Shown here one piece after another: positions 1-12,149 of a stretch of 64,000 bases of DNA. Source of the stretch: Neckera pumila (taxonomy: Eukaryota > Streptophyta > Bryopsida > Hypnales > Neckeraceae); assembly GCA_963969595.1 (NCBI GenBank), contig OZ018408.1:26226108-26290107 (forward strand). The letters run 5' to 3'. The notes beneath the pieces were generated by a model. That model had not been told where the DNA came from. It did no database searches and saw only the letters and a program-made list of their open reading frames with translations. Both the position numbers and the translations under genes were made by a program. Each line of letters begins with the position of its first letter. The stretch's first letter is position 1.

Positions 1-204
1 AAACATACAAACAAATTCAATTTCAAGCGGGAGCTAGAGCTCGCATGATTAAAGGACAGCTGCTTAAAGAGATAATTACCCAAAGCAAAATTAAAATAAC
101 TTGATATGCAACTAACAAACACCGGCGTCTCCTACAAAGGATTGTTTTTTCAAATCGAGCCACTTAAGACACATAATCCAAGAATGCCAAATTCAAGGTG
201 TAAC

Positions 205-3195
205 CTGTGCAGGGAATCCGCAGTGAGTTTCACATCACTAAGTTCATGATCTTCTCTGTTTCGCTTGTGAAAAGTATCAAACAGATCGTCTCTGATGGAT
301 AGCAGCTGCCAAAATACAGATTTATCCCAGAAAGATATCAATAATAGCCCTGATGCATTGAAGATGACAATATTCCACAAACTAAGACGTCAATAACCAA
401 TGAATCGAATTATAAACCTCACCAGGTAATGGTACCCTGGTCAAGATCCTACCATACCAACCGCCATTAATGAATAGAAATAACAAAGAGTTTGAACATT
501 CAGTTTGTACTGAGAAGAATACCGGTTGTTGTACGTGCTCTTCCAAGAAACCAGTTGCAGCATCAACCCCGTCTTTTGTCCACCGGTTCAAGTCGTTACT
601 ATGACGGAACAGCCAAACAGATAGTAATCCTAATCCGAGTGCACCCCCAGTATAATATAGCCACTTTCTCACCACCCTTCGTGGCCTCCGATAATGCCAC
701 ATCTGCATAAAAAAAAGTGTTCGTTTCAACAGTTCTCATTCATGTAAAATTACATCCAAGGCACTAACACCCCTTTTTTGGTCATCAGAGTTGTAGCATC
801 TGTAGAACGGATACTTCAGCCCAAAGTTTCACAAAGTTAAACTAAGCGAATCTTACCACTGTATCCAAAAAGTTCTGTAGTTTCCACATGTTATCAGACA
901 GCAATTGAAGAGCACGGTCGAGTTCGATATTTGTCCATTCGTTTCGTCGTAGTATACCTGGAATCTCGTCGAAGTCAAGAACCAGTGGCACTGGTGCTGA
1001 TAAATCACCTTGATCGTGATAATCCTTCTGCCGGAAATCAATCACGATGTCAACTATCCAGCACCCTGTTAAACATTATTGACGAACCTCGGTCATCACA
1101 AACTAAGATACAGGATACTAATCCGTTAAGGACCTGATCCCGTCTTGTACTCACTGACCCCTACTACTAGCAGCAACTTATCGATTCATACAATTCGCTG
1201 GCCTTCAATTAGCAAGTGGTGTAAGCATGCATATGGCCACTGATTTTTGAATGAGAATGGGGTTGTTTACTGTCTCTTAAAGTGGACTACAACCTCCTAC
1301 TTTGAAACTGCATAAGAAATCCATATGTAGTAATGAGAATTCGATCTCAATGGATTTGGCTCTTGTTTCCAATGTGATCAACAGCAATATGCTGATCTCC
1401 CCAAAATCACACTCCGACGTATTAGTTAAAATGCTTCAAAGTGACGCAAATAGTATGACTTATTTAGTCAGTCAGCACATCAATGGAAACGCAGTTGTCA
1501 TTCAAATCTCCACGAATGACAACAAGTAACAGAAGAGTCACCTACCTGTGGTAGTTGGTATCCTCCTTTTAAGACAGAGAGGGCCTTGAGAACTGCCACT
1601 GTACACTCGGCGGCAGCCACCCGACTAGGCTGCCCGCTGATGACTTTTTCTCCCATTGAGCCCACTTCTACGTGCATCTAGACGTAGCCAAAAAATTCAG
1701 TTAAGGTCAGTCCATCCATTGCTGCGCTAATCATGTCCAGTACTACTACCAATCACTGAAGATTAACAGTGACAAGGATAAGAACCTGGCAACAGGAATA
1801 AACTCAACCCACTCTAATAACACTGCATCTGGGGGACTATGGGCTTGTATTAGCACTGCCATGCATGTTCACAAATTGAAGTGGAAAGTTGCCCAGTCAG
1901 ATGTGTCTACAGCAAGACAGATTTATAAGGGCATACAGGAAATGTGCAATTACAGAGAGTCATTAGAGAGGGTTGTATGTAGAGAATTTTTTAAACGCCT
2001 TGAAGGAGCTCGACAGCTTACGTGACCGGTAAGTGTGGCAAGTCGATCACGAAGCTTGTCAAGAACAGCCACTCTCTCAGTGATGCGAGCGCTTGTGGCT
2101 GTGACAAGCTCTTGTCCGGGAGAAGCCTCCTTAAAATATGATCGAACAAACCGTTTGGCCCCTTGAAAAAAAGCCCATGGCCCCCTTTCCAAGATCATAA
2201 AAGACAACTTGTCGTTATTCCCACCCTGTCTCCCATGAAATACCCAAACGTCAGAGATTCGCTGTTGGAATGGCCTCTCGAGCACAACGGAAAATCTTAA
2301 GAGAGTCATCAAATGAATGGAGAATATCTCACCATTGACAGTCGGTTCCAGAATTCCAAGTGTTTGGAGACAAGGTGCAAATGCTCTAACAATTGCGTGC
2401 CAGTGACGCCCATTGCATCCATAACCTTGTCCACTGGGGCAGTCTCATCCCTAATCAAGCGTCAGTATACACCATCAACTCACGCAGATAAAAATCGAAG
2501 AACCACACTCGAGTCTAGCAGATCAACCTTAAAACCCTTAAATCCTCCTTAAACCTAAATACTACTCCTGACCAGTAAGTTGCATTGCTCCTGCAATCTG
2601 GTCACTGCTCGTGCTTTCCAATCGTCATTTTCTCGTTGTGCGACATGATTTTTTTTTTTAAATCGAGAGAATTGATCGAAGCCAGCAGACAACGTTAATC
2701 TTTAGACCTAACACCAACATGATCACTCGGCCTCTCTCATCCCTTGACATCATCAAACATCACTCCAGTCCAATTCAACCTCATCACTCATCCTGGCCAG
2801 TAAAGTGGCATTGCAATTCAGGACACTGCTCATGAATTCTGATCATCAATTTTCGTTGCACGACATGAAATTCCAAAAATCTCTCGAATCTAGAAACCTA
2901 AATAAACTCTCGAGATCTCATGTAGAGCACTACCTCTTAAGAGCTCTAACATGAAATTCTAACAACCTCCCTTATCAAATTCACCAACACGGCGTCATTC
3001 ACCAAGAGACGCACACGAATAAACGAAACAGATCCCGGAGCTTCCCAATTCTAGACCCACAAGCCATGCCACTCACTCTTCGGGAGGCAGCGGCGACGCG
3101 AGCAAGAGAGGAAGGCCCTTGCGCGAGTTGGCGGCTCCCGTCTTCCAGTACCGCGCAGCGCGAGTGAGCAAGCCGCCTCTCACTTGAAACTCCAT
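205..3195 (-). CDS. DGS1: DGS1/NCA2-family mitochondrial membrane protein (3' partial)
   Basis: DGS1 is a plant mitochondrial outer-membrane protein of the NCA2 family, linked to lipid trafficking and to contacts with the TOM/MICOS machinery. Clear exons, each with AG/GT borders: 2022-2261 (contains FMILERGPWAFF and SARITERVAVLDKLRDRLA), 1546-1677 (44 codons, MHVEVGSMGEK...), 857-1065, 523-702 (one membrane span, YYTGGALGLGLLSVWLF, followed by FLEEHVQQP) and 205-305 (LLSIRDDLFDTFHKR, the family hallmark that follows HVQQP). The exon at about 2333-2433 (HLEFWNRL) is likely. A first exon at 3077-3195 (start MEFQVRGG, donor GTGAGT) is plausible. Reading phases require further short exons between 2434 and 3076 and between 1066 and 1545 that I could not place. 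The C-terminal exons lie beyond the left edge. No internal stop is seen in the clear exons, so the gene is probably active. Confidence 0.85.
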
Positions 3196-5351
3196 CCTCG
3201 CGGTCTCCGGCTCCCCCACCGCCACCAAACTCACAACAACAAGATCAATAACGTAACAAAGAACCATGAAGACTACCAGACGTCGTCTGGCCAAATCCAC
3301 CGCCACTTCGATCGATCACAATGTGCTCACCACTCCACCATCTCCGCCATTCTAAGTTAAACCCTCAGAAATCAAAGTTGCCTGGAAACCCAGTTCAATC
3401 GCTACTGGAAAACGACGATCCAGGAGCAACCCGCGTTTTGAGAATCGTTAAGCTTTACGGAGGTGTGAGCAATCCAGGAGCTCCCCTGAACTGGGAATGC
3501 GAAAAGGTGCTACCAACTTGGGACGTTGGCACGTGGCGAGTGAGTCAGCATCCCGGACCCGGTGGTTTAGGGCATACTCGGTGGATTTCTTGTGAATTTT
3601 AAAATTTCGAAATCTCATGACATTCTTAACCCCAAAGTGACATTTGATTTCCACATAAGGTAGTATGCTCTTAAAGCGACCATTTAAGCCTACCTAACTC
3701 ATCATTGACAGTAGAACATACTTCAAGCAACATGTCAATCCTTCCTAGATAGGGGTCGTAATTAGAACACGGTTGGTTTTAGGTATAATTACCTTAACAT
3801 TATTTAACCTGCCAATTGCCTCTCCCTCAGGTGGAAGCATAATGCCCCCCTAGATATCAGGGGGAACTTTAGTTATAATCTCGAGCACTGGATTGGTCAA
3901 GCACAGAGAGGATTGTTAGACTTCGGAATGTCATTTGTTGGAGGGGTCCTAATATTGGGGGAACAAAAGGGAGCCCCCCAACGAACGTTAATAATGTTAT
4001 GTAGGGTTCAAAAATGTCATTGCTTGTGAAGCTTTATAAGATCTAAATGTCTTCAAGTTATACAAATCTCAACTGTACAATCTTCTAGTATACATGTTGT
4101 AGATGACATGTACAAAATTTGAAGTCATTTGGCCACATAGATTGCAAGATCATAATCTTTTAGTGTTGAAATTGGATGTTGAAATTTTTCCAAAAATAAA
4201 TTTGGAGGTGAAATTTTATTTCTAAACCTACCGGCTCAAATGAAAAACTCAACACTATGAAGTGATTCAAAACTAGTATACAAATACATTGGTGAAAAAA
4301 AAATTCATTCAATTGACTCATTGTATTTACAAAATAGCTTTGAAATGTCAGAAAAGAGCAAGAAAAATTGCAAAAAAACATATATAAGGGTGAACTTCCT
4401 TCTACTAGAATGTTTCTCAATCACTCATTACTTTTTAGATTGAAATGAAATTTTAGCATCACAAACTAGACTAGTATGCGCAACTTTTTCAAAATAAATT
4501 ATTGAAAATGGACTCTATATGAAAAAGAAACAAGCCGCCAAAGTTCAATGTACTCCAAAAATGGCAGGATTTTGAGCTTTGAATTGCTCCCAAACATTCA
4601 AAACAACTTGATTAACATGAAAATTTTATCGCAATAACTAGGCTTCAAGGGGAACAAAATCCAACAAATTTTTATTGAAAACAAACAGTGGATGAAGGAG
4701 ATACAAGGCCCTAAAGTTGCAGCCCTAAAATGCAGTTTGGTGATCTCAAATTGAAGTTTTGAACTTTGATTGGCTTCCGAAAAATCAATACATCTTGGAT
4801 TGATTTGAAAATTGTACCACACAAACTAGAAGAGAAAACTCATTAGAGAAAAATTCAGCCCCTTGGAGGGCTGTCCGAAGTTGACATGCCATGCTATTCT
4901 TTGTATGCCCTGTCAACTTTGAAACTGCTCTTGGTGAGCAGTCAAAGTCTCTGACTGCTCGACAAAGCAGTCAAGTTTCGCAAACGTTTTTTTTTTTTTT
5001 TTTTTAAATATTTTTTTAAGATAAAAAAAAAAATCTTTTTTTTAATAATTTTTTATTCGGAATTCTGGATTCTTGCCCCACTACCACTACAGTTTCAGCA
5101 AGGCAGAAATAGGAGAAAAACGATTTTTTGAGCCATAAAAAAGCAAATTTTAGAGTACCTTGGAGGGTTGTAGACCAGCTCTCCGGAGGCCGGAAAATTC
5201 CTCTAATGCAACTTTCCCAACAAATTTTATTGAATTTGGACCTTGGATGCAAAAGTTAAAGCACCTTGAACTGAACTTGAAACTGTATGAGGACACTTTC
5301 TGTCTTTTTTGTCACTTTGGGGATAATTCAAAGTGTCCATTTGATAACCCA
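3196..5351. other. Gene-free AT-rich interval upstream of DGS1
   Basis: No coding exon is convincing on either strand. The first few hundred bases are the DGS1 5' flank. A long T run followed by A/T homopolymers lies at about 4987-5045. Just before it, 4856-4980 is comparatively GC-rich with small hairpins built on GACTGCTC/GAGCAGTC. It begins CAGCCCCTTGGAGGGCTG, close to the start of the repeat at 49747. Confidence 0.6.
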
Positions 5352-5583
5352 TAACCCTTAAACGCCTCAATCCTTTTTTTTTTAATTTTTGTGCATTTTT
5401 ACTGGTGTCTTTATACAGAAATATGAATTACCCCAATTTCATGAAATTAGTCATTAAGGAAGGTTGTCATTTCAATATTCCAAATATTACATTGGATGAA
5501 GTGAGAAGTTGGTTGGACTACACAGTGCTCGCAAGTGCTCTGTTCATCGTAGAGAATATGGACATCGAAGCGCTGAAGGGTTA
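5352..5583. mobile_element. Short TTAA-family inverted-repeat element
   Basis: The left end reads TAACCCTTAAACGCCTC and the reverse complement of the right end reads TAACCCTTCAGCGCTTC, giving 17-nt terminal inverted repeats with few mismatches over 232 bp. The right side keeps TTAA and the left side has ATAA. The ends resemble those of the larger elements at 14077, 32153 and 60378. No coding capacity. Confidence 0.5.
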
Positions 5584-5599
5584 AACTTTGACAAAGACA

Positions 5600-5755
5600 T
5601 TTTTTGTCTGATGGATGACAAAGAATCCTTCTGATAGGATAGAAGTGCAACTATTCATCCTTGGAATTTTGTTGTGAAAAGGAGAAGTCTTATATAGTAG
5701 TTTTGACTTCCAATGAGTGTTTTTGCAATTCATTAAACCAATGATTTATATGGTA
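5600..5755. repeat. Dispersed repeat, related to 44262-44400
   Basis: The stretch starting near GATGGATGACAAAGAATC and running through AGGATAGAAGTG, CTATTCATC, TTTTGTTGT and AATGAGTGTTTTTGCA is repeated in the same order and orientation at 44262-44400, with scattered substitutions. No coding potential. It is probably a fragment of a transposable element; boundaries are approximate. Confidence 0.6.
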
Positions 5756-6566
5756 ATTTGAGGGATGATTTCCGCAATTATCAATCTGTGTGTTAAAGGT
5801 TCAGGTATTTCACCTAATGAAGACACTTTTTCAATATCCACTTGAAACACAAATTATAAAAAAAAAAATCACACGAAATTATTAGCAAATGAAAGTGAAA
5901 GTGAATGCTATTGGTTTGAGAATTTTGAGATAGTGTATGAATAAACTACCAATATTGTAAGTAGAGATCATAAAAATACCTACTATTGACACTAGACCAC
6001 CTTTAATCTTACATTGTGGAAAATGAAATTCATGCTTCAACTTTCATTAGTAGCCTCAAAGACTTCTTCATCTCCCATTGGTTAATTTTGAAAATTAATT
6101 TTTACTTAAATTTTTCTTTTGTTGAAATGAGGTCCTAGGATAGCTTTGAACACTACTAGTGTTGGTGAAGGGGCAATGTTGTAGAAGGATATACCTATCT
6201 TAATGTAGAAACCAAAAATGCAACAAGATAGTCTTTTTTTAAAATACTATAATTTTGAGTTTGATGAACACATTCATGAGCCAATTGTTTTAAGATTAAT
6301 CCATTATACTAGGTTCCATTTTTTTGTCCAATTATTGTTGGGTAATGGGAGAGGTGCAAAGGAAATATTGAATTCAATGGTCAACTATAGTATTAATTGG
6401 AAGTAGAATGGATAAAATCTATAGTAGCAGTGCAAAAGAACATTGTAGTATGTTTCAAAAATGTTATGTGCAACCAATCAAATCTCTTATCCATTTCAAC
6501 TTTGATCATTGATAAAGTGTATTTCAAAAATATTATATGTAATTAGTTACATCTTTCATCCATTGA
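5756..6566. other. Gene-free AT-rich interval
   Basis: No supported gene. The short open frame at 6218-6406 has no recognisable product and base composition like its flanks. Confidence 0.5.
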
Positions 6567-6757
6567 CTACAAGAAAAAGGGGTGTTTTAGGTATAGTCTT
6601 AGTAATATAGTCCTATAAGTCGTAATGACCTTTTAGGAGATTTTTAGTAAAGATTTACTAGAAATACATGTGATTTTATTAATTAAAAATCTCCTAAAAG
6701 GTCATTACTTACAAAACTATACTACTAGGATTATACTAAAATGTATCTTCTCATGTA
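6567..6757. mobile_element. Foldback MITE, about 190 bp
   Basis: Arms 6581-6650 and 6682-6745 are inverted copies. The core GTAATGACCTTTTAGGAGAT pairs with ATCTCCTAAAAGGTCATTAC without mismatch, and the outer arms (TTTTAGGTATAGTCTTAGTA / TACTAGGATTATACTAAAAT) pair imperfectly. The left end reads ACTACAAGAAAAAGGGGTG, close to the CACTACAAGAAAA end typical of plant CACTA elements. No protein. Confidence 0.7.
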
Positions 6758-7762
6758 TACTAAATTAGAAAGTTAGATCAATTTTCCCACATTGATTTCT
6801 TGACATTCTACACTATATAAATATATGTAGTTATTGTTATGGGATGCAGTAATGTACTTCATAGGAACCATGTGAAAAATGATCTTAGCCATCGGTGCTC
6901 TCGGATATGGAATACGGATACAAAAAATGGATATACGAATGGAAATATGGATACGAAAATATGGCAAACATGTTTCAAATATTCCATATTGTTTGTTAGC
7001 CAAACTGATGTCACACAAATACAAATACGAGGTGGAGGCATGTTAGTCACAACTCATAAGTACCGATCTCATTTTCTTTGCACCTCTCCCATTATGTAAA
7101 GTAATGCATTGCAATGATGCACTAAATTGTACATTAACATGCAAACCCATGAAACAACATTAACTACATGATGATTATTCACAAATGCAGGCTCTAAACT
7201 TTGTAATATTGACAATCTTGAGTGTGCTTTTGAATTTACCATTGCAAATGGATAGGGGGTTGAAAAAACCACATTAGAATTCAAATGAACAAGAATGTTC
7301 AATTCTCCTTAGGAATAACCATGGAAAGCTTTGCCATTGCTTTGATGACCTACAATGCATCCCTTTTTTTAATTCAAAAGTGAGTTAACAAAATACATTT
7401 GAAAATTGAAAATTGAAAATCCAATCTATTTCGATATGTGCAACAACAAGAAGAACAACAATGGGTCATCATACCTTTATATATTGCCTTTGGTCGTTTT
7501 GTAACATCTTCAAATTTAAGCTTCTATCTTGGCTTCCATTTGTGAGGGTTTTGTTGATGGATGACTCTTTAGAATTAGGTATAAATTAAGGAAATTAAGC
7601 ATGACATTAATATTAGATTGCAACTATGTATATTGGTGTCTTTTCACGCTATTTATATTCCAAAAATGTAGTCACATTTTTATAATTTTGACGTTGTCAC
7701 TTTATTGTAGATTATTGATTTGATGGAATACATCTCTAATTTATAAAGTTCGTAGGTTTGTA
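6758..7762. other. Gene-free AT-rich interval
   Basis: No supported gene. Overlapping short frames on both strands at 6773-7300 show no recognisable protein. The segment around 6900-6970 is rich in GGATAC/ATGGATA repeats, a short degenerate tandem. Confidence 0.45.
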
Positions 7763-8050
7763 CAAATACAACATTGAAGTCGTGAATTCATACCTACGTA
7801 CCATAATCATATATATTACGTGTATTTTTACGCATTGAATCAGTGCAATGCCTATCAATAACGTACAGTTGTTGTACTGATATCAGTATAGTTTAGGTGC
7901 ATTTGGATACCACATTTGTATAATTAAAGTACATAAATTGTACACTTTTAATAAAGATTTTAACGACATTGATTCAATGCGTAAAAATACACGTAATATG
8001 TATGAGTACAGTACATAGGCATGAATTCACGACTTGAGTACAACATTTGT
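7763..8050. mobile_element. Foldback element with long near-perfect arms
   Basis: The left arm (7763-7853) and right arm (7957-8050) are inverted copies sharing, without mismatch, blocks such as AAGTCGTGAATTCAT and TTACGTGTATTTTTACGCAT, the second running on to TTGAATC. The 100-nt loop contains smaller inverted motifs (TGTACAATTTATGTAC-like). About 290 bp, no open frame. This is a typical MITE/foldback architecture. Confidence 0.75.
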
Positions 8051-9348
8051 TGAAAAATTATCCTCCCTCAAGTTCGAGATGTAGATCTACATTTTTTTTG
8101 ACTCTATATTTAGATCTTTCATCACCTATCTAATAGGTTCTTATTATGACTTGTTACATTGCACTCAATTGTTTTAATGCAGTAAGAAGTGACATTTGCT
8201 TTCATAATTTAAAGCCAAAAAAATCACTAATTGATTTTAGGAAGAAAAAAAACTTTGGCAATTCAAAATTTTAAAAATCTTGTCTAATCTTTTCAGAAGA
8301 TATTAAAAAGTTAAAAAACTTCAGGGTGATTGCATAAAACATTTGTACTATTAGTTGTGTTTTGCAATAGTATTCATGTTTTTTTCTGGAATACTTTAAA
8401 ATTAGGACTTAAAAAAAAAAAAAATATGGCCTAACTGCCTAAGTATGTACTTTTAAGATGAATGTAACCACCAAAGGAAATTCATTAAAAAATTCTTTAA
8501 GTAGATGAACTAAAAAAGTGCCGAATCTTAAGAAAATAGATGCTTCAATGTTTTAATTAATAAAAAATAGGAAAAAAATTAAAGAAATAAAATAAAGTTG
8601 GGCATTTGTAGCAACTCTACAAAGATGGACATTCACTAGAAATAACAAAAATAAATTATTTTATATATTTTAAAATGCAAGCAAAAAGAAGCTCACTTTG
8701 TGGACTTCTATACCTAATATAATTTATTATTTTTAGAATTTCTTTAGATTGTAGCTACAAGTCTACTAAAAAACCATTTTCAGGTCAAAATTTGTTTTTT
8801 GGGATACTAAATAGTATGAAAACCCCCAAAATTGGAAAGTGTGACATAAAACTAGGGGCTATTTTTAAATTATAAAACATTCTTAAAAAAATTAAACAAG
8901 GTGTATCAATAGTCATAAGTGCCTTGTCTATGAATTTTGAGTTAGTCGGACCGAAAATTCAAAATTTGTGGCCAAAAACCTAATTAGCACGCAATGTGTG
9001 ACAAAAAGATTTCTATTTAATATTGGATGTAATAGTAATCAAATAATGTAAAGGTTAGAGGTAAGAAAAGTTCAATTGATATATTTTTTGCCTAATTATT
9101 TGTTATTTCATTCACATTATTTTCTAGCTATAATTTTTGATTAAATTAAAAAAATTAAAAGTCCTAGATTTTTGTTTGTGCACTGTAATTGATACCTTAA
9201 AAATAAAATTTTAATTAGAAACATGAAAATATCAACTAGGATATGCACTCTTCAGTAAGAGTTTGTTTGAAAAGGGTAGAGCAAGTATTCATTGCCATTC
9301 CACTTTTCTAAAAGTACACATATATTTTAATTCTACTTAGTTATTTTA
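8051..9348. other. Gene-free interval with a dispersed repeat
   Basis: No gene seen. 8385-8552 matches 34751-34920 in the same orientation: GGAATACTTTAAAATTAG against GGAGTACTCTAAAATTAG, then the shared order ACTTTTAAGAT/CCTTTAAGAT, GTAACCACCAAA, AAAAGTGCC and TCTTAAGAAAATAGAT. The remainder is AT-rich and unremarkable. Confidence 0.5.
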
Positions 9349-11469
9349 CACTAATAGAAAAAGGGCTGTAAATAATTAGCTAGAATGATTGGATTCAAGT
9401 TATTCAGGACAAGGTTGGCTACTAAATGACTGAATGGGCCATTTGAGGGTTGAAGTCATTGTGGACGAGTTATTTAGGACTTTTTAGTCATTCCGGACAC
9501 GGGTGTGAGAAAGACATCTGTTATTTCTAAAAAAAATTCTTCACTTTGAAAATTTGACGTGGTTTAAGACTTAGACAACCGAGGGGTTGTGCTATGGGTC
9601 AACAAATGGGTTTTGGAGGGTGCGTAGGGCAGTTCAGTGATGCAGGGAATGACTACGTCGCGATTGCCTAGCACGACTCGGCCGACACTGTGAAGTCATG
9701 TATTGGTCATATCCGAATCAAAGAAGTCATTTATTAGTCACTTTGTAGACTTTGAGAAGTCATTTGAAAGTCATTTTGGGGAGACTGCTAAGCATTGCGT
9801 GTCAGTGTAAGATTGGTAGTGGGTTAGGATTTGAAGCGCAATTTTTGAGAAAATATGAATGTTTTGCTTAGTTATAAGAGAGTCATGCCGTAGTCATTTC
9901 TTATACCAAGAGGGTTTAAGCAAGGTTATTTTGTTTGGGGGTATTGCAGATGGAGTTAGAACCTAGTCATTTTGTAGTGCTCTTTCAGTTGATTTAGTAC
10001 TTCAATAGTTATGAAAAATGACTGCGGAGGTCAATTTACAGTCATTCCGGGGCTTTTTCCGTATGCACAAAATTACACAGTAATGTCTGATGCTTCTAGA
10101 GTTCTGGTCACTGTATTGGGACAATCAACAAACAAGCAATACAACACAACAATTTTCTTACAAAAATATAAAATAGCAACAAAACTGCACGAGGGCAACA
10201 AGACTGCAAAACAACAACAAATGAACAAACCAACAAAGGAACAAATCATAAGTGGGCAAACCACAAATGAGCAAAACAGCACAATAAATGTCCTACAAAC
10301 ATGCAAAACAACAACAAAATTGTATGACAACAATAAAATGGTAGTCTGGCAACAAAACAACAAAACAACAACAAAGCGACAGAACAGTATAACAACCAAA
10401 CTAAACAACACAACAACAACAAACCAAATAGCAACAAATTAAAACATCAACAAAACAAAACAATAGAACAAGAACTAGAACAAAACAATAATATAACAAC
10501 ACAACAAAACAATAGAACAAAAGCTAGAACAAAACAATAACATATTAACATAAGAAAACAACACAACAAAAAGTAGAATGTGAACTTACCCATCACTTAG
10601 GAAAACTGGAGCCAAAGGAAGAGGAAAAAATGAGAAGATATTTTTAAGGAAGAAGGAAGGAGAAGAGGTGGTGGCAGCTGACCTAATATTTGGCAGCTAT
10701 TCTAAAATCTAAACTGTCCATTTGTTCTTGAGACTCAATCTTAGATGTCCATTTTTTGCCAACTGCTAAGATGCAAATGTGGCGGCTATCCTAAAATTTA
10801 AACCATCCATTTGTTGTTGAGATTCAATCTTAGTTGTCTATTTTTTTGCCAAAATGCAAGATTTCACCCATCTATCTAAGCCATTCAAAAAAGAAGCAAT
10901 CTGATTCGTCCATCTGATCCATCCATCTGATATGTCCAATTCAAATTGTCCATCTGATCCAATGATCTTCAAGTGCCTTTGTTTTTAAGAAATGACTTTA
11001 GAATGACTAGACAATAGTGGTTTAACAATCACATAGGTCTGCCATCATAACTACTAAATAACTGCTTGGAACTGGTGCATTCATCAAAGGAATGACTGCA
11101 TCCACGTCCAAAGATGAATCGAAGTCTCAATCCTTTTATTATAATTATCCCAAAAACAAAAATTGTAAAATTACAATAGACGCTATCAACTGCCTTAGGG
11201 AAAACCTAGTCATTTGCGAGTTATTTATCTATGAAAGCCAAAGCTCTGCTACAAAGATATGACTGAGTCCACAATCTTTAATGATAAATGTTCATTGCCT
11301 CCTTTCATCTCGCTGCCACCCATCTGCATGCTGAATGACAGCTTTGTGACTCTCAACCCAGTGCCTACAAATTGCAAATCCAATTCTGGTACTTGTAGTC
11401 ACTATTTGGTTATTCAGGACAACTAGTGACTGACTAAATGGTTACATATCCCTATTTTTCTACTAATGT
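9349..11469. mobile_element. Non-autonomous DNA transposon with AGTCATT subterminal repeats
   Basis: The left end begins CACTAATAGAAAAAGGGCTG and the reverse complement of the right end contains ATTAGTAGAAAAATAGGG. Both ends also carry TTATTCAGGACAA (right) or its match TTATTCAGGACAAGG (left), in inverted orientation. Between 9450 and 10050 the heptamer AGTCATT occurs at least eight times, with one more near 11210, in the manner of transposase-binding subterminal repeats of CACTA or Mutator elements. No transposase frame is visible. The interior includes the CAA-rich tract. Class assignment is uncertain. Confidence 0.5.
10130..10570 (+). repeat. CAA-rich low-complexity tract
   Basis: About 440 bp built from variants of ACAAAACAACAACAAA on the plus strand, with very few G and T residues. 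The purine/pyrimidine asymmetry removes stop codons, which explains the overlapping open frames on both strands here. It lies inside the element at 9349-11469. Confidence 0.85.
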
Positions 11470-11751
11470 CACTAGAAGAAAATTATGTTGCTCTCAACAA
11501 AATCAAGCTGATGTTTTTTTGTTGAAAACTGCATCAACTTCAACAAAACCAACTTGACATGTTTGTTGCATCCAATGCAAAATCTGTGTTGGAAAAATTT
11601 GAAAACCGCAAATTTTGCATTGGACACAACAAACACAACAAGTTGGTTTTATTGAAATCGACACAGTTTTCTTCTAGTGTGTTTCTAACCAAAAAACATC
11701 AGCTAGATTTGGTTGAGAGTTTGTTGAAAGCAATGGAGTTTTCTTTTAGTG
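11470..11751. mobile_element. CACTA-ended palindromic MITE
   Basis: Left end CACTAGAAGAAAA; the reverse complement of the right end is CACTAAAAGAAAA. The arms stay related over more than 100 nt (for example CAAAATCTGTG near the left against its inverse AAATTTTGCATTGG), and the motif CTAGAAGAAAA recurs internally in inverted form at about 11669-11679. Length 282 bp, non-coding. It abuts the right end of the preceding element. Confidence 0.65.
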
Positions 11752-12149
11752 TTTTGATACCACACAATTTTTTTGGAAAACAAAACCCTATTGTTTATTG
11801 AAATATCAAAGATTGTAAAAATAGATTCAAACATTAGAAAGTAGAAGTGCACTTGGTAACATTAAGGTGTGTGCAATTTGGCACACACTCAAGGCTATGT
11901 AGCCTAGCTTGCCAGGTCGATGAATAATATAATTCATTGAAGAGTTTATAAATTGCATCTTATATAATTCTCTTCTTATTAGGATTCCAATACTCGAATA
12001 AGGTAAAATGACTAGGAAAATTCTTGCTATGTAGAAATGTAACCCTCGCTATGGCTTTATGTGGAAGCTAGACCTATTTGAAATCATAAATGCATTAGTA
12101 AACAAGGTATTTGGCAAGATCTGAATTGTAGAGTGCCCGGACACAACAT

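Noticed and set aside
3321..3654. Divergent small gene opposite DGS1 (93-codon plus frame)
   Set aside because: No recognisable domain or splice support; probably promoter sequence.
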